DNA from: Diphasiastrum complanatum
Taxonomy: Eukaryota; Streptophyta; Lycopodiopsida; Lycopodiales; Lycopodiaceae
Assembly: GCA_029204225.1 (NCBI GenBank)
Contig: MU832661.1
Coordinates: 1 to 64,000, forward strand
Direction: 5' to 3'
DNA length: 64,000 nt
The position numbers were made by a program, and so were the translations under genes. Shown piece by piece: positions 10,900-22,509 of this stretch. The notes under the pieces are model-generated. The model did no database searches, was not told the origin of the DNA, and saw only the letters and a program-made list of their open reading frames with translations. Positions within the stretch are counted from its first letter, which is position 1; each line of letters starts with the position of its first letter.

Positions 10900-11510
10900 T
10901 TGTGCCATACGACTAGCATAGCTTCCTCATTCGTGAACTAACCACCTCCATAAAACCCAACAACTGTGAGCATATCGTAGCAGGCCCCCTGTTGTGTAAT
11001 TTTGTTTGCACACTTCTCGAGGCAAAAGTGCACGGTTTCCACCGCTCAACCCTTTTGTCTTCCCTCGTGCCGCACACTAACTTCTATCCGCCATCTCAAG
11101 CATCCACCTCCTCCCAACCGGCAGTTACTAACACAACGGCCAGCAAACGAATGTGTGGCACTGCCTCTACATCTTCATCTCCACCTACTACCTAAAGACG
11201 CACCACCACCACTGCACTAACGACTCCATCAACCACCGCCACTTCTTCTTCTGTGCAACCTTCCCCTCCTGTCTCTGTTGTCACTACCTCTGTTCCTGTT
11301 CCATCCACAATTGTTTCTGTGTCCATTCTCGTTTTCTCTATTGATACCACTTCCATTTATGTACCATTATCCACTACTCCGTCCATCACTATTGCATCCT
11401 CCATCACTCACGCCACCACTGTTGCTCCCCTCATGTTTAATCCCTTTGATTCTCAATTGTCTCCCGACACTCTGACGTGGATGCAACTCACTAAGGTCTC
11501 TCTCTTGTAG
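10900..11510. other. C/T-rich low-complexity stretch
   Basis: 10990-11510 is strongly pyrimidine-rich on the plus strand. Short overlapping frames give Ser/Thr/Pro-rich translations in several phases, which is expected from composition alone. No gene is supported. It separates the inverted A and B copies and replaces the gag that should follow the B leader. Confidence 0.5.
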
Positions 11511-12762
11511 TGTTTCACTCAAATTATATTTCCAATCCAACAAATGGACTTATATAATCTCAATTCTAGCACTCCCTCACAAATTTGGAATGAAGATAAG
11601 ATGATGTGAAATCTACGTACAATCAAATCTTGCCAATTTTGGCTATTTTTGGACAAAAACATGACTAAATATCCCTCACATGACTTTTTGATGTACTTTC
11701 AAGACCTGTAAAACAAGTTTAGAGGACTTGATTTCAGCCTAGATTAGTTAGATCTCACGACCCTAAGTCAAATCTAATCAATGTCACTCAATCTTGGTAG
11801 TTTATCCTAAGATGTCCACCAAAAATTACATCAAAAGCTCACAAATTGAATTTCTTTGGATCAAATTAATACCATGCATTAAATGCAGGTTCAGAGGTGC
11901 CCACACATGTGGATAGTATGGATTTGGACCCCTACCAAGTTTGGGATCAAATCTCCTCACCAAAATCAAGATTCTAGCTTGCCCTCTCAATACTAGTTTT
12001 TAGCACCAAAACTTGCTAAAAATGGATTTGCGTTAGATCAATGGCTTATGCTCTTGTACTTGGCTCTGATACCCTGTGAAAGTACTATACTTTAGGACCA
12101 TAAATGGATCTTAGAAGATCCACAAGAGAGAATATGTGCTTGCTTAACAATGCATCAAAAAACTAGACAATAAATCTTGATCTAGATTAGCAATTTGACA
12201 CATAACAAGTATGGATAATCAACAAACAAGATCAAAGGCCCAAATACGAGTCTACACATGTGTACTACAGGCTGTAGTATGGCCTTCAACCTGAGAAACA
12301 AGTAGAAATTGATTTGGTTTCAGTTGGATCACAAAAACTCAATGTACATACTGAACTAGCTTGAGATTGCCAATGAGCTCCAAAAATATTCTATCTTCTC
12401 ACTATGAGAGCTTGGAATACATAGCAAATTCGGCTTCCTTCTTCAAGTTAAGTGGAGTTCCAGCATGTAAGAAGGAAGTTAACTCACTCTTTTTGCCCTA
12501 AAAAGAAACCCTAGCCTAGATCCTAGAGTTATGCTTGGTAGGTAGCTAGTTGGTAAAATTTTCACCTTAAACTTAGGTGTAGGTCCTATAAAGTAGGGAT
12601 GACCACCAAATACACATGACCAACTCTCTCAACTTGAACTAACATACATCAGGACTGGGTTGCCATGTGTCATCTTGGCCTTCCATGTGTGGAACCCAAT
12701 TATTCACAATATTTACAAAGTTCTACATGGCTAGATTTGCCAAAATAGGCTATTTTTTCACA
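11511..12762 (-). mobile_element. copia B 5' fragment (LTR, primer site, leader)
   Basis: Minus-strand element. The 5' LTR is 12075-12762 on the complement (688 bp, TGTGAAAAAATAGCC to TTTCACA). The primer binding site is the complement of 12062-12074 (GGGTATCAGAGCC, one mismatch to the usual site). The leader covers 11511-12061; its inner end matches the leader of A at 8440-8550 in inverted orientation. Gag and everything beyond are absent. B belongs to the same family as A, and the two point toward each other. Confidence 0.8.
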
Positions 12763-13511
12763 TAGATTACACCATTCTCTTACCAACAATATTTTTGTTT
12801 GTATATTGCATCTCGATCTCTATAGGTTTGTGGGAATAGAAACTCCAATCTGAAGGCCTAGAATGAATGATCTATATCAAAAGTTTGAACAAATTATACT
12901 CAATTTTTTTTTATCAATGTACACTTCTTGACAATAACTACAAGCTTGTTATTAGCTTCATCATCTCCACCTAAGCTTGCCATATCTAAGTAGCATGCTT
13001 AGTCCTTGGGAAATGTTTAATGTAGATGAGAAACGAAAGCTTCTATGTTAAATGTGTGTTAGGTATATGAAATGCTAGATCATTTTATTCCTTCAGTATA
13101 TTAGTACATCTAACATTGGCTTTTAGTTGAGAGACAAAGATAAGGTACACATACAAAGGAATTGAGATATAGGCATCTTATAAATATGGACATAATAATC
13201 AATAAGATATGCACATATTCTATGAGACAACTATTTATAAATGAGACATGCGATAAAATCTATAGATGGGTCATACATGCATACATATGGCCAGAGACAA
13301 TAACCATTACACATCCATAACCAAGATCTTTGACTTGAAGAAAATATATATATCTATGTCATGAAATATGAGTTGTTTCTTCGGTTGATTTAGAATCCAT
13401 CATAGCCATAGGCTTGTGGGCATGTCCCCAACTAAAAATTGAGGCTTGCCTTCTTATTCATCTAAATACCTCAAGAAGAAACATTTTGTTCAATTTTTCC
13501 ATCTTCGATTG
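12763..13511. other. AT-rich spacer, nothing recognised
   Basis: No supported ORF, RNA or repeat on either strand. It lies between the B LTR and the start of the G1 LTR. Confidence 0.5.
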
Positions 13512-13890
13512 TGTTGGGGGTATTCCCAACGAATTGTAAATAAATAAAATCGACCAATAAAATGTGTTGCGAGAGCATGCATCCTGCGCGTATAAGCCCA
13601 TGGCCCAATGAGCACACAAGATTAGGTTGTAAATACAATAAAATAGACTTGGGCCTTTGAATTTAAATAAAACTAGAGGCCCAAAGTCTTTTTTAAACTT
13701 AGAGATTACTTTTAGAGTTGGTTCCAAATTGGGACTCACATGAATCTTGTGAATTTCAATGTACTTTTTGTGGACCCTTGGATCAAGTTGGGTCCAAGAT
13801 GAATGGATAGGATCAATGTAAATATTAACCAATAGGATTTTGGGGCAAGGGCCTTCCCCATTTATAAAAAGACACCATTTGTACTCTATT

Positions 13891-14437
13891 TGTGAAAATA
13901 TTGTAAAATTAAAATAATATTAAACTTAGAGATTCAAGTTTTGGGGTTTGTCCAAACTTGAGGTAGGCTAGTCTAGTAACTTTCCAAGTTGAGTCAAGGT
14001 AGATTTTTAGTCTCCATAGTGATGTGTAGGTCTAAAACCTATCAAGAAGTATGTGAGGCTACTCTTGTAGGTCAAGGATTCTCAAAAAGAGAGATTCTCA
14101 AGTCTTATCCATTTCTCTTTTTGTCATCTAGTAGAGAGGTAGAGGCAATGTGGCATCTAGGCTGCTTTCTCTCTCCACGAGTTCTAGAAGGCCTCTTGTA
14201 TTATAAATAAGGTGGCTTTGTACCTCAAGATTACATTTCTTCAGGTAAAGCTTCCATTTGATCCATTGGAGGTGTAATGATAGTTAGATTGTGATGAATG
14301 CTCTTGCCTTCTTGCTAACTAGCTTGCCAATGTTTTCCATCTCTTTGTTTTTGGAATAGAAGCTAGTTTAGTGTGCAAACATTCATTTCCTTGATCCTTG
14401 TACTTGCAGCTGGTTCACACGTGTGAAAAAGTTTTCA
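13891..14437 (+). repeat. 5' LTR of copia C
   Basis: 547 bp, TGTGAAAATATTG to GTTTTCA. TATA box TTATAAATAA at 14201-14210. A perfect 14-bp palindrome TTCACACGTGTGAA with a G-box core (CACGTG) lies at 14414-14427, just inside the 3' end. Confidence 0.95.
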
Positions 14438-14450
14438 TGGTATCAGAGCT
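14438..14450 (+). promoter_or_regulatory. Primer binding site of copia C (tRNA-iMet)
   Basis: TGGTATCAGAGCT starts at the base after the LTR end. It is complementary to the 3' end of initiator Met tRNA. The 14451-15124 leader that follows has no recognisable coding content. Confidence 0.92.
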
Positions 14451-15124
14451 TGATAGGAGAATACACATGTAATCATTGCTTTATCAAATGGAATGACTTC
14501 TCATCATCGTTGATGAAATTTTGCCTCTTACTAGCACTCGATTTTGAGATAACTAGATCCACTCTTATCATCCCTTATCAACATATCTTTTTCTCTAATT
14601 TCAGAGCTGTACGACCTACTGTAGCAGCACGTGCGAGGCCTCTAATCGAGATAGAGTGGGGGCTATGTTACTTCTCGTCTCTTCCATCCATGTAGCATAT
14701 GAATATGAAGCTAATCAAGGCTAGTTTGTGATGCAAGTGACCTCAAGAGGATTTGTGGATCCTAAGGAGAGTTCTTGACATTCAAGTGAGGCATGTTGAA
14801 GAAGAAAAATAGAGTTTTACATGCTTGAAGGCTGTACTATCTAAGATCCTTTATTGTAGAAGTCAAAAATAGCAAATTTTGACTATTTTTCAATTTTCTT
14901 CAATCCAAGAAGAATTGTTTGGATCTATGATCCTATGAATGGATGAAACTTTCTAAATGATAAATCTGATTCTTTTAAGCTATTTCACACATGTGAACTC
15001 AGATTTACTTCATCCACTTTTGCTTTGAAAAATTTAGTGCAAATTTTGTCTAGCACCTAGAAATTGGAACTTTTGGCCTTCTTTGAGTTCTCAATCATTT
15101 GTTACTTGATTCCAATCTCTAGAT

Positions 15125-16168
15125 ATGACTTCAATGGGATCTTATCTATTAGAACAAGGTGAAAGACTCACCCCTACAAATTATAGTACATGGAAAGTGA
15201 GGATAGAATCAATTCTTGTACTTCAAGATCTAATAGATATAGTGAATGGGAATGAGGAGGAACCAAATAATCCTCAAGAAATTCCCAAATTCAAGAAAAT
15301 AGCACGAGTTGCTCTTCATGTTTTAAAGGTATATGTCTCCAATGAAGTCCTAAGAGAGATTAGTCCTTGTGTCAATGCTCAAGAAGCATGGAGTACTCTT
15401 CAATCTATTTACGAGTCTAAAAACACTTCTAGAATCCTTACTCTAAGAAATATGATCTTTCAAAGTTTTCAAAGAAAGGATGAAAGTGCTTCATCCTATG
15501 TTTCTAGAGTTAAGGATCTCCATAAAGATCTTTGTTGCATAGATGATTCTATCAAATCCAAGGAAATAGTTCAAGTTAGCTTGAATGGACTAAGTGAAGA
15601 TTTTGATAACATTGTCCAGTCTTATGCAATTAAAGAGGACTTACCCTCTTTAGAAGCCTTGCAAGGAGTCTTGATAGCCGAGGAGTATAGGCATCAAACT
15701 CGAATTGCAAGATTTGAGAGATTATCTCTCAAAGATGGAGGAAGTGATCAAGCACTCTTCATCAAATCCAAGGAGAAGAGAAAAGACAAGAAGAATGGCA
15801 AGAGTTCCAAGGACAACACAAGAGCAATGGAGAAGACATCCGAGGAGGAACCAAGCTCATCCAATGTGAAGAAAAACAAGTACAAGGTTACTTGTTTCTC
15901 ATGTGGCAAAAAGGGGCATTTTGCCTCTCAATGCTACAAAAGGAAAAAGCAAGCCAACATCACTTGTGAAGATGAATCTCCTTGTGACAAAGAAGATTCA
16001 CTTATGATGTCTAACTTTTCATCTTTCTCTTTCAAGCATTCTAATGTATGGTGGCTAGATAGTGGTGCCTCATCCCACATGAGTAGTGATAAAAACTTTT
16101 TTGTAATCTTGTACCATACAAAGGATCTAGAAGTTGTATCTATACAGCAAATGATGAGGAATGCATGA
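15125..16168 (+). CDS. copia C gag-protease ORF (frameshifted at its end)
   Basis: 347 codons. Capsid start MTSMGSYLLEQGERL (an alternative Met is three codons on, matching the M-G-S/G-Y-L-L-E start of relatives), core TNYSTWKVRIESILVLQD, IYESKNTSRILTLRN. An intact nucleocapsid zinc knuckle CFSCGKKGHFASQC lies at residues about 257-270 in a Lys-rich region. Protease active site WWLDSGASSHMS is near residue 310. The frame ends prematurely after VVSIQQMMRNA; the protease C-terminus and pre-integrase region continue in other frames (about 16170-16350). Likely still able to make Gag. Confidence 0.9.
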   Translation: MTSMGSYLLEQGERLTPTNYSTWKVRIESILVLQDLIDIVNGNEEEPNNPQEIPKFKKIARVALHVLKVYVSNEVLREISPCVNAQEAWSTLQSIYESKNTSRILTLRNMIFQSFQRKDESASSYVSRVKDLHKDLCCIDDSIKSKEIVQVSLNGLSEDFDNIVQSYAIKEDLPSLEALQGVLIAEEYRHQTRIARFERLSLKDGGSDQALFIKSKEKRKDKKNGKSSKDNTRAMEKTSEEEPSSSNVKKNKYKVTCFSCGKKGHFASQCYKRKKQANITCEDESPCDKEDSLMMSNFSSFSFKHSNVWWLDSGASSHMSSDKNFFVILYHTKDLEVVSIQQMMRNA

Positions 16169-16350
16169 TAGAAGGCATAGGAAGCATATCTTTAGATAAG
16201 CTTGATCTCAATGATGTGCTCTATGTTCCTAGTTTGACTAAAAATCTAATAAGTGTAGGCAACTCAATGATGATGATCTACAAGTAGATTTTAAAGATGG
16301 TACTTGCTTGATCACAAAAGATAATGATATAATAGCATCATGTTCTCGTT

Positions 16351-17800
16351 TTGGAAGGTTATTCAAGCTTGATCGAAATGAAAATGTTAATCTTTGCTCG
16401 GATAATGCTACAAGGAAAGCTCTCAAGTGAAGATCTATGGCATAGGAGGTTGGGCCATCTCAACTCCAAGGCCATGCAATCTATGTGCAAGTTGGAGCTA
16501 GCTCATGGTTTGCCTAAATCCATGATCAAGGAGCCAAGTCCTTATGATGCATGTGCATTGGCCAAATCACATGCAAGGCCACATCAAAGATCAACCAGCA
16601 AGTCCAAAGCACCTTTGGAACTCATCCATAGTGACATCCATTTCTCATCCACCAAGAGCAAGGGTGGAGCTACATTTTTTATAACATTTATTGATGATTA
16701 CTCACGTTTTTGTTAGGTTTACCTTTTATCTTCTAAAGCATTAGCATATGAAACTTTTGTGAAGTTCAAAGCTTTTGTTGAGAATCAGCTATCTTGTAAA
16801 ATTAAAGCTTTGAGAAGTGATAATGGAGGTGAATACATCTCCACAAAGTTCATAAACTTTTGTAATGATTTTGACATTAGAAGAGATTTCACTTGCTCCT
16901 ACTCTCCTCAATCTAATGGAGTAGCCAAAAGAAAAAATAGAACTCCATGTGAATGTGCAAAGGCACTTAGACTAGAAGCCTCTCTTTCTAAAGTTTTTTG
17001 GGGAGAAGCAATAGGATGTGCTAACTACCTTTGCAATTTTTTTCCAAATCATGCTATAGAAGATATTTCACCTTATGAAAAGTTGTATGGAAGGAAACCC
17101 GAGGTCAATCATCTTAGAACATTTGGATGTGTGTGCTTTGTACATGTACCTCTTGAAACAAGAAAAAAAGAAGATGCTAATGCTCTTAAAGGCATTATGA
17201 TAGGCTATTCAAGTAAAGCCTATAGGATTTTTGTTCCATCTACTAATCAAACTTTGATAAGTAGAGATGTGATCTTCCATGAAGATCGAATGTACATGAA
17301 GGACAATGTGCAGGAATATCAAGAGCTTATTCATCAAGGAGGAGTCTCTTCATCAAGTATTGATCAAGATGAAGACTTGTTGGGGCCAAGATCACAAGAG
17401 AAGCCGAGTCTACCAATGACTCCAAGAAGATCAACCCGAGAAAGATCCGAGCCTAGAAGACTCACCTATTTGGGAAAAGGCAAACAAGTGGAGGATTCAA
17501 GTTCTCTACATGCTTTTCACACTTCCATTGAAGAACCATCAAGTGTGGAGGAAGCTCTTCATTCAAAGGATTGGATCAAAGCTATGGAGGCCAAGTATGA
17601 AGCTTTGATGCAAAATGAGACTTGGCAACTTGTAGATCCACCTAATGACAAACATGTCATTGGATGCAAGTGGGTCTATAGAATCAAGCTCAACAATGAT
17701 GGATCAATCAATAAGTTCAAAGCAAGGCTTTGTGCTAAAGGCTATGCCCAAATCAAAGGCATAGATTATGAAGAAACCTTTGCTCTCGTGGCAAAGATGG
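16351..17800 (+). pseudogene. copia C integrase, TAG stop and Glu-to-Lys change
   Basis: DNA integrase. Zinc-binding start LWHRRLGHLN (16435 on), DACALAKSHARP; first catalytic Asp in LIHSDIHFS. A TAG at 16714-16716 sits where relatives have Trp (element E reads RYSWIYML). The frame resumes at 16759: second catalytic Asp in LRSDNGGEY. The catalytic Glu of the usual QNGVAERKNRT is Lys (codon AAA at 16927-16929), so the DDE triad is broken. The C-terminal part (FGCVCFVHVPLETRKK, SRDVIFHED) and the linker TPRRSTRERSEPRRLTYLGK run on to the RT start in the same open frame, which ends at 17880. Confidence 0.88.
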
Positions 17801-18587
17801 TAACCATTAGAATTTTCATCACTATTTGTTGTTTTATGATTGGAAAATGCTTCAACTTGATGTTTCCAATGCTTTCTTGAATGGTTACTTAGAAGAAGAA
17901 ATATATATGTATCAACCTCCAGGTTTTGTTGTGAATGGCAAAGGATCAAAAGTATGCTTACTTTTGAAAAGTCTTTATGGCTTGAAACAAGCTCCAAGGG
18001 CTTGGTATGAGAGGTTGAACACTTATCTTCTTTCTATTGGTTTCAAGATTAGTTCATATGATCCATCATTATATTTTAAATATGTTGGTAATGATATAAT
18101 CATGTTGCTTATTTATGTAGATGACATTCTATTATGTGGAAGCAACATGGATTTACTTGTTGATACCAAGATCTCCTTAGGAAAGGAATTCAAAATGCAA
18201 CATCTTGGATTTTTACATCATGTACTTGGATTAAAGATTAAGATCTCTAAAGACTTAGCTTTCATTTCTCAAGAAAGTTATGTAAAATCTATGCTTAAGA
18301 AGTTTAAAATGCAAGATTGTAAAAGCATAAATACTCCTATTGAGTCTAATGTTAAAGACACTAAAACTTGTGATGAAGCATTCTTTGAGGACATCACACT
18401 TTTTAGAAGTCTAATAGGCTCTTTAATATGGCTCACTATCACTAGGGCCGATATTAGTTTTAGTGTGCACAAGCTTAGTCAAAGCATGCAAAATCCAAAG
18501 ATCCATGATTGGAAAAAGGGAAAGAGGATCTTAAGATATGTTGCATCCACTCGAGACTATGGACTTTGTTTTAAGAGACATGATTAA
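17530..18587 (+). pseudogene. copia C reverse transcriptase, one frameshift
   Basis: The N-terminal part is in the integrase frame (EEALHSKDWIKAMEAKYEAL, WQLVDPPNDKHVIGCKWVYR, KGYAQIKGIDYEETFA). A frameshift near 17810-17830 moves it to 17826-18587. That segment carries LDVSNAFLNGYLEEEIYM, LYGLKQAPRAWY, the catalytic YVDD at 18114-18125 and the lineage-typical YVKSMLKKFKMQDCK and IGSLIWLTITRADISF. Length and motif order match complete plant copia RT. Only the indel and integrase lesions separate it from a working enzyme. Confidence 0.9.
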
Positions 18588-19058
18588 GTCTTATTGCCTT
18601 TTCAGATTCGGATTTTGCAGGTGATAAGGTGGATAGAAAGTCCACAAGTGCTTACACAATATTTTTGGGAGGTAATTTTGTCTCTTGGCAATCTAAGAAG
18701 CAAGACACTATCTCTTTATCTTCATGTTAAGCCGAGTACGAGGCTTTGACTATCACAACAAAGGAAGTCATTTGGATCAAACGATTACTAGTGGGCCGAG
18801 ATGCTATCAAATGTAATAGCATCTCGGCCCAATATCTTGCAAGTAATCCAATCTTCCATGCAAGAAGTAAACACATAGAGGTAGCACACCACTATGTAAG
18901 AGAAAAAGTTATGGATGGTGAGATTCTCCTTGACATGTATCAACTTCAAATTGCTATGCAGATTTGCTCACCAAGCCTCTAGTTGAGAAGGACTTTGAAA
19001 AACATAGATCAAACCTTGGCTTGATCTCCAATCCTTAGTATTGTAAATATTATTTTCA
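18588..19058 (+). pseudogene. copia C RNase H, broken
   Basis: Reads SDSDFAGDKVDRKST, then FVSWQSKKQDTISLSS followed by a TAA (about 18727-18729) before AEYEALTITTKEVIWIK. 18746-18982 continues with NPIFHARSKHIEVAHHYVREK, the conserved copia RNase H end. The reading frame is also lost at 18587 between RT and RNase H. Confidence 0.85.
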
Positions 19059-19071
19059 TTTTAAGGAGGAG
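19059..19071 (+). promoter_or_regulatory. Polypurine tract of copia C
   Basis: TTTTAAGGAGGAG immediately precedes the 3' LTR and is the expected plus-strand primer. Confidence 0.85.
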
Positions 19072-19617
19072 TGTGAAATATTGTAAAATTAAAATAATAT
19101 TAAACTTAGAGATTCAAGTTTTGGGGTTTGTCCAAACTTGAGGTAGACTAGTCTAGTAACTTTCCAAGTTGAGTCAAGGTATATTTTTAGTCTCCATAGT
19201 GATGTGTCGGTCTAGAACCTATCAAGAAGCATGTGAGGCTACTCTTGTAGGTCAAGGATTCTCAAAAAGAGAGATTCTCAAGTCTTATCCATTTCTCTTT
19301 TTGTCATCTAGTAGAGAGGTAGAGGCAATGTGGCATCTAGGTTGCTTTCTCTCTCTACGAGTTCTAGAAGGCCTCTTGTATTATCAATAAGGTGGCTTTG
19401 TACCTCAAGATTACAATTCTTCAAGTAAAGCTTCCATTTGATCCATGGGAGGTGTAATGATAGTTAGATTGTGATGAATACTCTTTCCTTCTTGCTAACT
19501 AGCTTGCCAATGTTTTCCATCTCTTTGTTTTTGGAATAGAAGCTAGTTTAGTGTGCAAACATTCATTTCCTTGATCCTTGTACTTGCAGCTGGTTCACAC
19601 GTGTGAAAAAGTTTTCA
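19072..19617 (+). repeat. 3' LTR of copia C
   Basis: 546 bp, nearly identical to 13891-14437. The TATA box is changed in this copy (TTATCAATAA at 19381-19390 against TTATAAATAA in the 5' LTR). The TTCACACGTGTGAA palindrome is kept at 19594-19607. Confidence 0.95.
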
Positions 19618-19799
19618 CTATTGGCATGCTTAATAGAGAGGAGGAGGCTCTATCATTTTGAGAGCTCAAGCATCCTCAATTGCTAATCACTTTTGCTTAT
19701 GCCATTGTTGTGCTTGCTTGTTATTTCCATTTTCCATGCTTTTTGTTTATGCTAGTTAAGGTTTTTCCATAAGCAATGAAATTGAGCATTTGAGCTAAC

Positions 19800-19980
<181 letters not shown>

Positions 19981-20196
19981 TCCTCTTCTATTCTATCCTT
20001 TCTCTTCACCCACAATCATGATGAAGCTAGTTAGCGGAGTAGAGTTAGTGTGAGTAGTGTTAGGGGAGGTAGAGTTAGACAAAAAGTAGAAAACTAAGTA
20101 AAAGTAGCATCTATGCATAGTTAGGTACCTATCCAGTGAAGTAACCCTTGTTGACAGGCGGGAGGGCTATACTATGCGAGATCTTTGACCCTACAG

Positions 20197-20215
20197 TGGC
20201 GCCGTTGCCGGGGAT
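20197..20215 (+). promoter_or_regulatory. Primer binding site of gypsy G1 (tRNA-Asp)
   Basis: TGGCGCCGTTGCCGGGGAT is the exact complement of the 3' end of plant tRNA-Asp(GTC), including the CCA. This primer is typical of Tat/Athila-type Ty3/gypsy elements. It starts two bases after the LTR end at 20195. Confidence 0.9.
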
Positions 20216-21550
20216 AGGTTTTCACTAACTAGTGTAGTTGCATTTTAGCTATTTTCTTGCTTTTTAGAGTAGTTTTAGGTAGATTTTTGGGAGTTTAGAG
20301 TTAGTTTTTTGTTTCTTTTCTGTGTGTCTAGACTATTCACAGCTAGCAGAGGAGGTGTGAGAGGGTAGGTGAGGCCTGAACAATCTCTAAGGGCTTGAAA
20401 CCCAAACCAACCAGCCAAAAAACCCAAAAAATACACCAATCTGCATTTTGGAGGGAAAAAGAGCCTAAAATTTGATCAAATTTTAATATCTCCAGAACCA
20501 GTGAGAATTAACCCTTGCATAACTGGCAGCAGCTCCAGGGTACTGTCCCAGACCTACATAGAAGCCTGCAAGAATTAGTTCCAAGCATATTGCAAAAATC
20601 AGAGAAAAATCATAAAAAATTCAAAAAACCCTTGAAAAAATTCAAATATGCACTAGAACTCTCGCAGATCCCTTTAAAGTTCCATCTCAGTAAGACCAGG
20701 ACACACAGAAACTTGCGAGAGTTAGTTTGATGTCTGAGTGCCTGTGCAAGAGTTCTCGGTGAAAAAAAGATGGGAAAGTACCAGAGAACCCTCGCAAACA
20801 CCAAAATTTTTAGTTCCAGTGGGCAAGAACTCTTGCAGAAGATTCTGAAGTTCTATCTTAGTGAGACAAGGACACAAAAAAGCCTACGAGAGTTAGTTTG
20901 ATGCTTGTGAGCAAAAAATTGGGTTTAAGTGCTAAAAAATCACTAAAAAGTGAAGATCTAGCAAATCCTTCCAGTAAGAACTCTCGTAGACCCTCTCAAT
21001 CAATTCAGAATGTTAATTTCCATCAGTGATGAAGCCTACAAGAGTTAGTTTTGAGATTTGGTGAAGATCAAGCCAAAATAGTGGTTCTGAACCCTCACAT
21101 ATAGTGAAATTTTTACTTATTGCGAGAGTTAACTCTCGCAGAGAATTCCATAGTGAGATCTGACCCAGATCCAGCTAATGTGATTCTTGAGAGAGCTACT
21201 TCCCAAAGATCTAGGAGATATCAAGTTTTTTATCTGCAAAAACAACTAAATAACCCTCACATAGCCAACCCTCACACAATAGAACCCTCACAGACTAGAT
21301 CAGTGGAAAGATCTGCACCAGATCCAGCTACTATCAAAATCTCAGATCAATCAGTGCAAGGAGTAAGAAGTTATCAAGGAAAAACCATCGTAAAAGGCCT
21401 AAATTTCAATTTCAGCCGATCAGATTAAAGATCCAGACTGCATCCCACTCTGTACAAGTAGGATCCAACCACTTTGGAACCCACCATCGAATGAATCTGA
21501 GATCGGGACGATCAATAACACGAAGGATAACAAATTAAGCACCACACCTT
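20216..21550 (+). repeat. G1 leader with diverged 140-170 bp repeats and a palindrome
   Basis: No convincing gene. Motifs of the type AACTCTCGCA recur at about 20513, 20661, 20831, 20991 and 21131, each linked to CTACGAGAGTTAG-like inverted versions and to AGTAAGACCAGGACACA-like text. This gives about five degenerate copies with 140-170 bp spacing. At 21121-21140 the two motif orientations meet as a perfect 20-bp palindrome. Confidence 0.65.
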
Positions 21551-22490
21551 TTGAGATTAGCAGCTATACAACAAGAGGCAGAACCGAAACTAGCACCAAT
21601 GTATTCAATGGGCCAACCCGTACTTGTCGCTCCCTTGCAAGCAGTCCAGAGAGCACCTCGGATGGAAATACCAAAATATGACGGATCATCAGATCCCATT
21701 CGATTCTTCCAGATCTACGAGCAAGCTTGTGAAATCTACGGCGAATGAACACTTGCGAAAAAGCTGATGTTGTTCTCCATGTCCTTATTAACAATGGCTC
21801 AGGATTGGTTTTTCAACCTGTTAGAGGAAGAAAAATCCACCTAGGAAGGGGTTAAGATGGCTCTCATTACGCGGTTTAAACCAAGAAAGTCCTTGGAAGA
21901 CCCATTTCTCCTGTTGACTAAAGTCAAGATGGGAAAACGAGAAACGGTCAGGGACTATATTAAACAAGTCAAACATCTACGATCCGAGTGTAGTGCAGCC
22001 CTAACTCCCGATCACACGGTGATCATGTGATTCCTAGGGAGTTGTAGCAGTAACGCCACATCAACCAGAACCAAACCAGCTACAGTATCCACAACGGGAG
22101 AACGTATGGTATTCAGTGTGCATGCAAAACCATACAATGAACGAGTGTCCAGTCCTAAAACAAAATCTGAGACTGACACATAGATTCTGCCATATGTGCA
22201 ATGCAACATCACACGATACGACATTTTGTCGGTTTAAACCCCGGATTGTTCAACAGAAGAGAAGTCCTTATCATACTTCTTATCCATACCATCAAGGGGC
22301 ACCAAACGCGACACCGAGGTACGACGCACCGAATCAGCAACAGCGTATGGCCTTATCTGCACCAGTAGGGCCAACCAATCAACAAGTGGCCAATGTAAAT
22401 CTGACAACAGCAGAACCAGAGATGTAACCTGAGCAGCAGCAATGGTACGGACCAGATGAGCCATTTATGGATCCTGCCATAAATGAATAT
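21551..22490 (+). pseudogene. gypsy G1 gag, broken and 3'-truncated
   Basis: Capsid of a Ty3/gypsy element: MEIPKYDGSSDPIRFFQIYE, then TMAQDWFFNLLEEE, ITRFKPRKSLEDPF and KRETVRDYIKQVKHLRSEC, the usual retrotransposon gag core. Stops interrupt it (TGA after EIYGE; TAG where Trp is expected after EEEKST). A zinc knuckle is intact at about 22188-22235 (FCHMCNATSHDTTFC), with a damaged one just before (VCMQNHTMNEC). The element stops at about 22490, where unrelated low-GC sequence begins. Protease, RT and integrase of G1 are not in the window. Confidence 0.82.
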
Positions 22491-22509
22491 TTTACGGCCT
22501 ATCCGAGGT

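Larger units (their letters stand above)
13891..19617 (+). mobile_element. copia C: complete Ty1/copia element, 5727 bp
   Basis: Two LTRs (13891-14437 and 19072-19617), a primer site, gag-protease-integrase-RT-RNase H in copia order, a polypurine tract and a 5-bp target duplication CTATT (13886-13890 and 19618-19622). By eye the LTRs differ at about 13 substitutions and one 1-bp indel in 546 bp (about 2.4%), so insertion is fairly recent. The polyprotein has several lesions: a frameshift after protease, a TAG in integrase, a frameshift at the start of RT, and damage in RNase H. It is therefore structurally complete but not autonomous as read. Confidence 0.95.

Noticed and set aside
10992-11510. 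Ser/Thr/Pro-rich mucin-like ORFs
   Set aside because: Several frames give similar translations, as expected for C/T-rich DNA; no start context or conserved motif.
13458-13832. 124-codon minus-strand ORF
   Set aside because: It crosses the start of the G1 LTR (13512), shows no domain and is antisense to LTR sequence.
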